Assembly (NCBI GenBank): GCA_030789695.1
Contig: CM061139.1
Span: 199,737,641 to 199,801,640, forward strand
Length of the DNA stretch: 64,000 bases
From: Scilla litardierei
Lineage: Eukaryota; Streptophyta; Magnoliopsida; Asparagales; Asparagaceae
Direction: 5' to 3'
Both the position numbers and the translations under genes were made by a program. Of the stretch, positions 38,606-49,331 are shown in pieces; the first letter of the stretch is position 1, and each line of letters begins with the position of its first letter. The notes below the pieces were generated by a model. It was not told the origin of the DNA, searched no databases, and worked only from the letters and a program-made list of their open reading frames with translations.

Positions 38606-41600
38606 TTAAGGCTTGAACCATTCTTTCGCACAAACCGCCGCTTCGACTATATCTGCCTTCAGCCTTGACCTCTTGTTGCTAAGAACGTGACTATCTGTAT
38701 TAAAAGTAGACTCCGAAGCAACAGTATATATGAGTACAGCTGGCAAATCACGAGCAATGATGGAACGAATTGGATAACTAGTTTTATATTGTTTCCACCA
38801 TGACAGAACATCAAAATGCTCACTATTCTATTCTTCTTTAGTAAAAGGACAAACATTTGCCAAATACTTAGACAGTTCACTAGAAGAACTATCTGTGACT
38901 ACTGTTCTTTGTTTCTTCTTTCCCACCTATTTGGAGTAGAAGAAGATGCTTGAACAGAAGAGATGAGTGTAGAAACCCCTAATTGTGTATCATATAAATA
39001 AAAAATGGATCTTAAGATACTCTTAAACTAGCTATCTGTTCTTCTGTATTAATTCTCATATTTTCGTAATATATATCTAATAAGTCAACTACACCTTCCT
39101 TCTTAATATGGGGATCAAATACCTTAGCTAAAGTGTATAGCATATGTACTTGATTCCAATGCTTAAGGAGTTTTCTCCCCATTTCATCAATCATATTTCT
39201 AATGTCAGGATTAATAAGGGTCTCATTATCTCTATGTTTTTCTATAACAAAAGAAATCAAAACTAATTGTTCTAAGCCTATAACTGACGTGGGGTAGTAT
39301 AACCCAGAAAATTTGTTTCTTGCTAAGTAGAAAATTTCAAAAAATTTCATACAGTTCATCTATAATTAGCCACTCATAATCACTAATGTCATAATCATTG
39401 TTATTTGCATGCACGGTGTGTACTTGCATAATCACTAAGTTGAGTTCTATTCATTTTCATGTAGCGCATCATTAGATACGTTGAATTCCACCTATGTGGA
39501 ACACTAAATTTAAAGGCTTTATAGGGCAGCTGGTTACTACTGTTGGATCCTGTGGATGGCAAACAACACTAGAAGGGGGGTTGAATAGAGTTGTATAAAA
39601 TAAAATTTTTTGTTCTTAATAGATTAGCACAATTCAAAACCTTCTAATGTTGCCTAAGAAACCAAATAGAGTGATCTACGCTTGGTTCTTAATCAACTTA
39701 AGCAATCTCAAAAACAAATCAGAGATAAAACTCTTCTGGTAGTCGACTCCCTATGAACAGTAGTCGACTCCCAGAGGGATATTATGCACAGCATAATTAA
39801 ATAAATACTTAATGAAGATATAAAGGATTACACAGAAGTACAAGAGAGAAGCAGATACAAAAACTGATCTTGTGGTATATTATGAATGAGTTACAAAAGT
39901 AATACTCAACGAACAAATAAACAATCACAGAGAGTGCAAACGCAAACACACGAATTTTTATCCTGGTTCCACACAACCTTGGGTACGTCCAGTCCCCGAC
40001 CAATCCGGTACGAGATTTCCATTATCTGCTTTGGCAAATACAAGCACCTAACTTCACTTGTTAGGATTTTCCCACACACCTAGCCTTGACCAGGATTTCC
40101 AATCACAACACCTAGACTTGTCTAGGGTTTCCAACACCCTCACAACAAAGGGTAATCACAAAGTGAAAATCGATATCCAACTTACCACAATATTTGGTGG
40201 AGTTTGGATTTACACCCAAATTCTATCTATAGCCAATAGTAATAGACAACTATGTGTATTCATGGCTTGATAGAATAAGATTTTAGATCACACAAAGATA
40301 TGAATAAAGTCTTTGTGATCTAAATCAATGTTTTTCAAAATCCTTTCAAACAAAATCAGAGAATAAAGAATATGGATTTTGAAAACAAATAGCCAAATAA
40401 AAGTTGATCTTCAGACAATAATATCTTAAAAGAAAAATGAGATCAAGAATGTAAAAACAGATTTGGCTAAGAAAAATGAGAGCTGAGAATTTGAGAGCGT
40501 TTAGAACTTTTGCGCAAGAGAGAATTTTGATTTTCAAGTATTGTGTGTTCTCTCAAAGAAATAGTCCTCTATTTATAGGTAAAAATGGAGAGTTCAAAAT
40601 TCAAACTCGTTTGACTTTTGCCCCGAGAATCATGGGAGCAATAAGTGAGAGAGATGTCAAAAGTCTGGTCAAACGTTGAATTTTGACAGCTGGTAGTCGA
40701 CTCCCAGTGTGTTTCAGGAGAAAACGATTCTCAGCTGATAGTCGACTCCCAGTCCTTGGTAGTCGACTCCCAGTGGAGTTTCTTCTGAGACAGCTAGTAA
40801 TACATGTAGTTAGCTCCATGGTGTAATGGAGTTTTACTACCAAAATGAAAAGTGACTAGCAAAAGCTCTCAATAATTTTGAAAATGATTTTAAAGGTATT
40901 TAAAATATTTAACTTCGAAATCATTTGTGTGTGTGTGTTATCTATACTTTTGGCTTTAACATAACCCTTAAGAAGGACGCAACTCACACACTGTAGACTA
41001 GGACGAGTCTTCACGAAGCTTGGTCAGATGATGACTAGAATGCGAGCTTCTCTATGAGCTTCTTCTCCTTTTTGAGCTTGAGCTTCATCATTGACTTTGC
41101 AACATCGTCTTTTGCCTATTAAGCGAAGTTTGCGCTTCTCCGGAGTATACGTAAAGGTTTCATTCATTGTATAATCTGCACACTTAATTGTAGTGTAGTT
41201 AGTACACTAATATCATTTGGTGTGCTCATCATCAAAATCACTTGGGGGTTGAATTCAATTTCCATCAACTACGACATAGCTGCTTGTATTCCCTCTTCCT
41301 TTGTGCATTAGTTGCAATTAATAACATTAGGTTTCAGGCTTTTCAAGATAAATAGATGTAGTTTTAAGTCCATCCTAAACTTCTAAGTTTAAAACATGAC
41401 ATGCATAACGTTGATGAAAAAGTAACCCATCTAGATCAGGGTTTAATTTACGTTTCAAATAAGAAATATTATTATTATTATTAGAAGCATTATTAAAAGT
41501 AAATGTGAAATTTTTTTCAGCTATATCATACTCACGACAAATAGAAATCAAAAGCCTAGCAATAACCCCACCAGTATGCGCATGCTCTAACAATTTAAAT

Positions 41601-42468
41601 CCTATAATTCTTTTCTGAATTTGAAATTCATGATCTACATAATAAGCCGTAAGACATATGTAAGAACCACCCCATTTCGTAGACCATATATCAGAAGTTA
41701 ATGAAATCCTAGAGTCTAGATTAATAAAAATTTGATGCATATTAGCTTTTCCTTCATGAAAAGCATTCATACAATCTTTTCTAAGAATGTTCATGGACTC
41801 TCTTCTAAAAGCAGGGTTACGTGTCATTTGGTGGAATCTCTCTAAGTCGGAGCTTTTACCATAGTTTAATGGCAGTTCTTGGCTTAACCCTAACTAGTCA
41901 TTTATTTTCTTATTGTTTCAGCAGAATATGAGAAACCAGTTAGAGAGGTAGATGATGCAGATAAATTTAATGTGGTTTGTCTAGCATCTTCTTTGCATGG
42001 AATTTCATGTGTCTTAATAGATGTGATGTGTCGACAGCATGTGCGACAGCAAAATTATTTCTACATATATTGCAAAAGGCACGAAGGTGTTCGATACCAT
42101 CTTTATCTTTTACCATTTCATGTGTAAAGTTATCCCAAAAACTAGACTTTGGTCCCTTGTTGGGTTGTTGGTGTAGGCATATGTGAAGCAAAAGAAGATG
42201 TTTATGCTGGTGAACTAGTGTAAGTGTGTGCAGCATGCAAAAAAGGGGACTGTGTAGTCTGTGGTATGACTGGGCTAAGATTATTACTAGCTATATAGGT
42301 CTCATTTTCTTGTGTTTCAACATCTTCTATCATACGGTCAAAGAAAGGTGTTGCTAAGTCTACCTCTCTATTATCGTTACGTAGTAAATTAGCGTAATAT
42401 TCTAGTTCGACAGTGTCCTCAAAATTAAGGTTCAGATTAACATGTTTAGATCCAGAAGGTCCTGCCAT
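38606..42468 (-). pseudogene. hAT transposase, split by a solo LTR
   Basis: The start is at 42468 (MAGPSGSKHVNLNL). A BED-type zinc finger follows at 41967-42236 (CNICRNNFAVAHAVDTSHLLRH). The RNase H-fold catalytic region with LTSDIWSTKWGGSYICLTAY is at 41375-41827, with IEKHRDNETLINP and the DUF4413-like block at 39012-39359. The C-terminal dimerisation region, in a mixed frame (ASESTF-like, then VEAAVCAKEWFKP), ends at a stop at 38606. The gene has several frameshifts and is interrupted by a 1.7-kb solo LTR at 39541-41267. It once bound the element ends and moved them by cut and paste. Confidence 0.88.
39541..41267 (+). repeat. Solo LTR, 1727 bp, with target duplication
   Basis: It begins TGTTGGATCC and ends TTCCATCA, with a perfect actac duplication (39536-39540, 41268-41272). 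It contains several TAGTCGACTCCC palindromic motifs (about 39741, 39764, 40691, 40740, 40760) and the phrase ggggggttgaatag typical of large plant Copia LTRs. No internal region is present, so two LTRs have recombined to one. The orientation is inferred from TG...CA ends and the LTR-like order. Confidence 0.9.
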
Positions 42469-43094
42469 TATGATAAGTTAAAATTTATACTAAAGGAACC
42501 TGATTGATGTTTGATAGAGAGCGTCGGATGAAGACCCGGTATTTGCGCAAGAATTGAGCATGAACAGAGGTTGAAGAGCCCGGTGGTAGCGAGAGACGAT
42601 CGATTGGAGTGTAAAGAACCCGGTCGTAGCAAGTGTTGTGCGATGGATCGGAGCTTGAAGAGCCCGATAGTACGCTCGACGAGTAGCGAGAGAGCGATTT
42701 GAGATTGTTGCACCGTAACCGTAAGAGGAAGCTTGATGAATGTTGAGAGAGGGAAGAGAGGTGTGTATAAATTTAGAAAATATGATATTGAGAATTTGAG
42801 AGATGGAATAGATTAGAGATGAGTGTATAAAATAGGAGGGGGAGGTGGGGTATTTATATAGATTAGGAGGAAAAAAAAAAAAAAAATCATTTTAATTAAT
42901 ATGCCCAACAGGCAAAATTTTCCAGTTGGCAAATTTTGCCCAGGCCGGGGCGGCCCGGCCTAGCTCGATGGGCCGAGGACCCCGTCCCAGCCCAGTCCCG
43001 ACCCTAGGCCCGGGCCGGTCAACGGCCCGTTGACCGGCCCGCTGGCAGCAGGTTACTGGGCCTCCGGGCCGAATTGCCACCATGAGCCGCGCTT

Positions 43095-43290
43095 GTTTGC
43101 ATCTCTTGGGGGCTATAATAAGAAGATTACTTGAAGAATGTTTTGCGGGAGATCAATTGGAGTCCATGAAAGCTAGGGTTTAAGGAAAACCAAAAAAGTT
43201 TGGGTTTGAGATATCCAAGTGAGTGTTTCTTCTTCTCCTTCTAGTGTAAGATCTTGAGTCCCTTGAGGAGTATCTTAGTTATTTGGAACT
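43095..43290 (+). repeat. Copia 5' LTR, second part
   Basis: After the hAT, the LTR resumes with gtttgcatctcttgggggct, parallel to 57078 onward, and stops at ttggaact (43290). The 3' LTR continues ctattcac at this point, so about 500 bp of this LTR are lost. Confidence 0.88.
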
Positions 43291-44002
43291 TGTTGGTGCC
43301 CGGGTATAGATCGTGGAAGAGGATCCGCATACCCGACCAATTTAGTGCCAATGACCCAAAACCCGTCAGCAAGGCGCATTAAAGCCAGGTCAATCGAACG
43401 GTACACTCGACCATTAAGCCTCCGCTGATACTCCGGAGGAAGTTAATGGGGCTGAATAAATGGGCAGCCATTATCCCGAATCCTGGAGAGGATCGCAACC
43501 GAATCAATGAGGGACAGTTACATGCCATCAGTAAGGAACCTCCTATAAATAGCCGAAAGGACAGAAGGAAAGGGGTTCCAATTCCCAAGGTACGAGATTT
43601 AATATCTTACATTAAAGAGCTTACGACGTCAGACCTGAGACGAACCTCCGTGGATCGATCTCGGCTGCTCCAAGATACCACTCATCCTTAACTTCATATA
43701 CTAACTTAAGTATCGAAGGGGATTTGGGTCGGGACCCAGATCTGACCCCCCTAACGTTTCGTTGTGGTGTAGATCGCCGAGTCACAGTATCTCGCGAGGG
43801 TCGTTTTCGAGCCTCCGAGCCTTGATCCGTCAACGTACAAGCAGCTCGAGGGTCAATCTATCATCGTATCTCAATCAACACCCATTAATCGACCCTGGTT
43901 CTACCAATTGAGGGTCCCATCTCACTCGCTGACGAGGCTTTGACTCAGCCCAAAGAGCCCACGTCAGCCTGACAACTGTCTTGGTCATTTTTAGCCCTAA
44001 CA
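43291..44002 (+). repeat. LTR of Gypsy element A
   Basis: It starts TGTTGGTGCCCGGG and ends CCCTAACA, 712 bp. It is the inverted relative of 52093-52831. The primer-binding site TTTGGCACCGTCTGTG follows at 44004. Confidence 0.88.
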
Positions 44003-44280
44003 GTTTGGCACCGTCTGTGAAAAACCAAGAGCCGACATCCCTAACAACCAAGTACCTTGACCATGTTGGCTCACCTACTAACACCATCCAGTGATGCCGT
44101 GGCACCCCCCAGCGTCGGCCTTACCAACATGATAATGGGAGGTCATCCTCACCTGGGGTTGTCAACCGCGCTCCAAAACTCTTAGGTCAAAAGTTTGATG
44201 ACAATTTCTGTGGGGCGAAAGCACCCCAGAAATTCTATACTTCATATATCCTTCTCAGATGAGGATCTGGATGGTGTAGA

Positions 44281-46860
44281 TTGCCACACGATGATGCCAT
44301 TATTGTCACAGTCACCGTCAACGAGACCCCCGTGAAGAGATTACTCGTCGACACTGGAAGCTCGTGTGATGTGCTTTTCTTCACCACGTTGGAGAGAATG
44401 GGGTTGTATTTCGCGGAGTTGACACCGTGTTCAAGGCCCTTGGTGGGGTTCATCAGACACTCCACCCTAATAGTCGGCATCATCACCCTGCCGGTGACCA
44501 TAGGTACGTATCCACGACAGGTCACCTGCCTGACTCATTTCATGGTCGTGAAGATCAACTCAGCGTACAACAGAATCATCAGCAGAACATAAATGCTATT
44601 GAGGAGGTGGTCTCACCTTTCCATCAAATGATCAAATTACAGACTCCCGAAGGAGTCGGAAAAGCGAGCGGAACTCAGAAGCAGGCATGGTCATGCTACA
44701 CCCTATCCACCGTGTTGTGAAGGATAAAGCAGGCAGACCCGATTGGTCTTAAAGGCAAAGATCGACGGCCTGTGGCAATCGAAAAGATGGAGAGCATTCG
44801 GATCTTCGAAGAAGAAGGGAAGATTGTCTTTATTGGGTCGATGCTTCTATTCGACCTAAGGGAACAGTTGATCGCTCTCCTGAGAGAGCATGCGGACGTG
44901 TTCACCTGGTCCCCGAAGGATATGCCCGATATCGACCCCACAATGATATCCCACAAGCTGAAAGTCGACCCAACTTCCAGACCTAGGAAGCAAAAGAAGA
45001 GAAACATGGGGGGCGAAAAGATAAAGGCGGCAACTGAGGAAGTGGATCGACTTCTGGATGCAGGCTTCATTCGGAAAGTCATATATCTTGACTGGCTCTC
45101 GAATGTTGTGATGATGAAGAAGGCGAATGGCAAGTGGCGAATGTGCATCTACTTCACCGATCTCAACAAAGCATGTCCGAAGGATAGTTACCCCCAGCTC
45201 CAGATCGACCATCTGGTCGACAGTGCTTCGGACTACGTACTCTTCAGCTTTATGGAAGCATTCTCAAGATACAACCAGATCCAGATGGCATCGAAAGATA
45301 AAGAGAAAACTTCTTTAATCATCGATCGAGGTATTTTCTGCTACACCAAAATGCCATTTGGTTTGAAAAATGCAGGGGCCACGTACCAACGTATAATGAA
45401 CGGAGTCTTCGAGGCTCAAATCAGGCAGAGCCTAGAAGTCTACATTGACGACATGCTGGTCAAATTGAAGAAGTCGTTGGATCATATAGCAGATCTCCGA
45501 GAGATATTCGTGCAGATCCAACAATACCACCTTCGGCTGAACCCTTCCAAATGTACCTTTGGGGTTGATCGGAAAAGTTCATTGGTTTCATGCTAACGAA
45601 TCGAGGGATCGAGGCTAACCACGACAAGATCGTGATAATCATTACGATGAAGGAGCCTACCACCATTAGAGAGCTCCAGCGACTGAACGAGAGAATAGTC
45701 GCTTTGGGTCGTTTCCTGTTTAAATCAGTCGAGAGGTCGTTGCCTTTCTTCAAAGTACCGAGGAAGGCGATAGCATCCGCCTCAGAGGGAAAGAAAGTCA
45801 TCGAGTGGGACGCAGATTACAAGAAAGATTTCTCTGAACTAAAGGAGTACCTCTGCAGCCCACCACTCCTAACCAAGCCAGACAAGGATGATCAACTTAT
45901 CATTTATCTGGCCGCTACCATAGAGGCCGTAAGCTCGGTGCTCGTCAAAGAGGATTCAGGAGTGCAATGAATTATCTACTATGTCAGCCAAGTCTTCTGA
46001 GGCACAGAAGTAAACTACTCAAGAATAGAGAAGATGGCATTCGCCCTGATCTGTTCGGTAAGGAGGCTGCGACCATACTTCCAAGCGCACACCATCGTTG
46101 TTCTCACCGATACCCCCTTGGAACATACCCTAAAAAGGCTAGATCATTCGGGGAGAATGATGAAGTGGGGAGTCGAGTTGAGCGAATTTGACATCCAGTT
46201 CAAGCCAAGGACTGCCATCAAAGGGCATGCCCTCATGGACTTCATCGTCGAGCTCACCTACGACGACAGCCCCACGGAGGAGGAATATGTTACTGACATA
46301 CTTCCCAAGGCTACTTCCTTACCCTCGACATGTATCAATTCACCAACTGATACAATTGAAGACGAGGGAACCTGGATCGTACAAGTTTACGGTTCGGGCC
46401 ACTCAAGCTGGGAGCGGGGCTGAAATAATTGTCCAAACGTCAGCAGGCAATATATTCGAGTACACTCTCTTCTTCGATTTCCAAACTACAAATAATGGTG
46501 CTGAATACGAAGCGACCATCAACGGGCTCCGATTGGCTCGAGCCCTAAATGCAAAAGGGGTCCAACTACTCAACGACTCTAGCTCGTCCACCAACTAAAT
46601 AGAAGCTTCGAGGCCCACGAAGACTCAATGCAGAGTTGCATGAAGGTCGCTAAGGTGGAGCTCGCCAAGTTCAGATGCGTAGAAATCCATCACGTACCAA
46701 GGTCGAAGAATCACCGAGCCGACGCCTTATCAAAGCTCGAGTCATCCTCCCCCGCGGGACTCGGTCAGACAGTATACATACAACATCTACCACACCCCAG
46801 CAGACTGGAGCAGGAGCCGCTAGCCTCGACCAAGGAATCACTTGAATGGATCCCATAATC
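44281..46860 (+). pseudogene. Gypsy protease-RT-RNase H, element A
   Basis: The protease shows KRLLVDTGSSCDVLFF (44332-44379). Reverse transcriptase (44772-45596) shows KANGKWRMCIYFTDLNKACP, FCYTKMPFGLKNAGATYQR and the catalytic EVYIDDMLVK. A frameshift at about 45590 leads into the first RNase H (45600-46260, with stops). A second, archaeal-type RNase H follows at 46430-46860 (FQTTNNGAEYEATINGLRLA, HHVPRSKNHRADALSKL). Paired RNase H domains are diagnostic of the Tat lineage of plant Gypsy elements. Frames are broken in at least four places. Confidence 0.88.
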
Positions 46861-47594
46861 CACTACCTGAATATGGGAGAAAAGCCAACCGACCCAGTGG
46901 AGGCCTGAAAGCTAGAACAGAAGGTGTACCAATTCGTCCTACTAGATGGTTCATTGTACAAAATGCAATGGACCAGGTTTGACGTTTTCTCTTATCTCAA
47001 ATGCTTGCCCCATATGAAGCGCTCTATGTGATCCAAGAAATCCATGAGGACGATTGCGGGAACCATTGCAGGGGAAAAGCAATAGTTCTGAAGGCCGTAA
47101 GACAAGGTTATTTCTGGCTGACGATGTTCAAAGATGCCGTCGAATACTACGAATGTGCTCGATTTGCCAAAAATTCTCAAAGATCAGCTCGGCCCTACCA
47201 ACTGATCTTATCCCCATCGTTAGTCCAATCCCTTTCGCCAAATGGGGATTAGACCTCCTTGGTCCGTTCAAACAAGCGAGCGGTCAACGGAAGTTCCTAA
47301 TATTGGCGATCAACTACTTCACGAAGTGGATCGAGGCAGAGCCCATGTCTCAAATCACCTGAAAGGAAGCTCGGAGCTTCGTCTAGAAATCCATTGTCTG
47401 TCATTTTGGCATCCCATAATCCATTGTGACGGACAATGGGACACAATTTGACAGTGCCAGCTTCAGAGACTTCTGCTTCGAGCTGAAGATCAAGCTGCAT
47501 TTTGCTTCCATCGCCCATCTCCAGTCTAATGGATTGGTAGAGGCAGCCAATAAATGCATACTCAGACCCCTTCGGAAGAGAATAACCGGGCTAT
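46861..47594 (+). pseudogene. Gypsy integrase, element A, truncated
   Basis: The plus strand carries the zinc-binding region and core with KFLILAINYFTKWIEAEP and TDNGTQFDS. The frame changes at 47245 and has a stop in the core. The match to element B stops after NKCILRPLRKRITGL at about 47594, so the C-terminal third is absent. Confidence 0.8.
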
Positions 47595-47619
47595 ATCCTC
47601 CGAGGCATACGAAGATTCG

Positions 47620-47905
47620 TTTGCCCCTTTGGCTTACGACTGACGATTGCGGTCATTCAATGGCGAGGGGGAGGCCCCTTCGACTTACGGCTGACGATTG
47701 TCGTGGGTTGTTTAATGGAAATGTGGGATCCCTCGGATTACGGCTGACGATAGGTGTCGTTCGGTGGCGAGTGGCGAGGCCCTTTCGACTTACGGTCGAC
47801 GATTGTCGTGGGTCGTTCAGTGGCGAGGGGGTATCCCTCGGCTTACGGCTGACGACATGGGTCGTTCGGTGGTGAGGGGCAAGGCTCCTTCGACTTTTAG
47901 CCGGC
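47620..47905. repeat. Tandem repeat, about 52-bp unit, five to six copies
   Basis: The unit has the core cttacggctgacgattgtcg followed by tgggtcgttcagtggcgagg. Copies alternate between a ccccttcgactta and a tccctcggctta start, suggesting a two-unit higher-order period. It lies exactly between the two convergent Gypsy elements. Such repeats occur between integrase and 3' LTR in Tat elements, so it probably belongs to element B's 3' region. Confidence 0.85.
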
Positions 47906-48031
47906 GACTTGGGTTAGAAATCATTAGACAGATATGAAAAATGATCGACTTTATATTTACCATGAATCGACATAAGATAAAAGACAAAGATAATTTTTGA
48001 TCATTTAGTGCATTTACCCTTGCTGGTACAA

Positions 48032-48441
48032 TCAATGATAGTACTTCTGCAGATACTCAGCATTCCAAGGATGAGGTAGTTCTCTATCATCCATTGTAGC
48101 GAGCCGGTAGGTAGTAGGACCGAGCACATCGATTACTGTGTAAGGTCCTTTCCACTTCGCAGCGAGCTTTCCTTGCTTGAGAAACTCGGGAGTGAAAGCA
48201 GCCTTTCGCAGCACCAAGTCGCCAACGTGAAAGCTAGTTTGCGAACCTTTGAGTTGAAATATCGAGCCACACATCCTTTTTGTTCAGTGAGGGTCGCCAA
48301 AGCTCGTTCGCGGACCTCGTCGATCAATTGTAGGTTGAGTTCGAGTCCTTCCAAGTTTCTCTCTTCATCGTAGTATTGGACACGAAGTGGTCGTTCATTG
48401 ACTTCCACTGAGATGATAGCTTCACACCCATAAGCCAGCAT
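48032..48441 (-). pseudogene. Integrase C-terminal region, element B
   Basis: The minus strand encodes LAYGCEAIISVEVNERPLRV and, after a frame change, FHVGDLVLRKAAF and GPYTVIDVLGPTTYRLATMD, the usual end of Tat-type integrases, closing with a stop at 48032. A frameshift separates it from the core. Confidence 0.8.
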
Positions 48442-49331
48442 GACTGGTGTTTCTCCTGTCGAGGCTTTATGGGTTGTTCTGTACGATCATAGTATGCCGG
48501 AAATTTCTTCTGGCCATGTCCCCTCGAGCCCGATTATTCTCTTTTGAAGGGGTCCGAGGGTGCATTTGTTGGCTGCCTCTGCCAATCCATTTGACTGGGG
48601 ATGGATGACGGAGGCGAAATACAGCTTGATATTCAGCTTGGAGCAGAAGTTTTTGAAGCCGGCACAGTCAAATTGTATACCATTGCCCGTCACAATGGAT
48701 TGTAGGATGCCAAAACGACATACAATGGAATTCCAGACGAAGTTCCGAGCTTCCTTCCAGGTGATTCGAGACAGGGGGTCTGCCTCGATCCACTTCGTGA
48801 AGTAGTCGATCGCCACTATTAGGAATTTTCGTTGCCCGCTCGCTTGTTTGAACGGACCAAGGAGGTCTAATCCCCATTTGGCAAAAGGGACTGGACTGAC
48901 GATAGGGATAAGATCAGTTGGTAGGGCCGAGCTGATCTTTGAGAATTTTTGGCAAATCTTCGTACGTATTCGACGGCATCTTTGAACATCGTTGTCCAGA
49001 AGTAACATTGTCTTATGACCTTCAGAGCTATTGCTTTTCCCTGCAATGGTTCCTGCAATCACCCTTATGGATTTCTTGGATCACATAGAGCGCTTCATGC
49101 GGGGCTAAGCATTTGATATAGGGGAAAACTTCATACCTGGTCCATTGCCTTTTGTACAATGAACCATCTAGCAAGACGAATTGGTACGCCTTCCGGTCTA
49201 GCTTTCGCGCCTCCACTGGGTCGGTTGGCTTTTCTCCCGTGTTCAGGTAGCAGATTATAGGATCCATCCAAGTGATTCCTTAGTCGAGGCTTAGCAGCTC
49301 CTGCTCCAGTCTGCTGGGATGTGGTAGACAT
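48442..49331 (-). pseudogene. Gypsy integrase core, element B
   Basis: The segment 48487-49062 carries KFLIVAIDYFTKWIEADPLS and the GNGIQFDCAGF block (the catalytic Asp of TDNG is replaced: VTGNG) followed by HPQSNGLAEAANK. The first catalytic Asp (AIDYFTKW) is present. The zinc-binding part is at 49028-49331 in shifted frames. Confidence 0.8.

Larger units (their letters stand above)
37869..43084 (-). mobile_element. hAT transposon (Ac-like), decayed
   Basis: Terminal inverted repeats of CATGGTGGCAATTCGGCCCG lie at both ends (37869-37889 and, inverted, 43064-43084), followed inside by GC-rich subterminal repeats (ggcccgg). The transposase is on the minus strand. The flanks are acacgctt (37861-37868) and ccgcgctt (43087-43094). 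The uninterrupted sister LTR has ccacgctt at 57070-57077, so the 8-bp duplication is supported although both copies have mutated. Two extra bases (ag) lie between the right terminus and the duplication. Confidence 0.88.
43291..47594 (+). mobile_element. Gypsy (Tat-type) element A, lacking gag and its 3' end
   Basis: It has a 5' LTR, a primer-binding site, then protease, reverse transcriptase, RNase H, a second RNase H and integrase on the plus strand. Gag is missing: only about 280 bp separate the primer site from protease. The element breaks inside integrase at about 47594 and no 3' LTR follows. It is the mirror image of element B (48487-52831). Confidence 0.85.
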
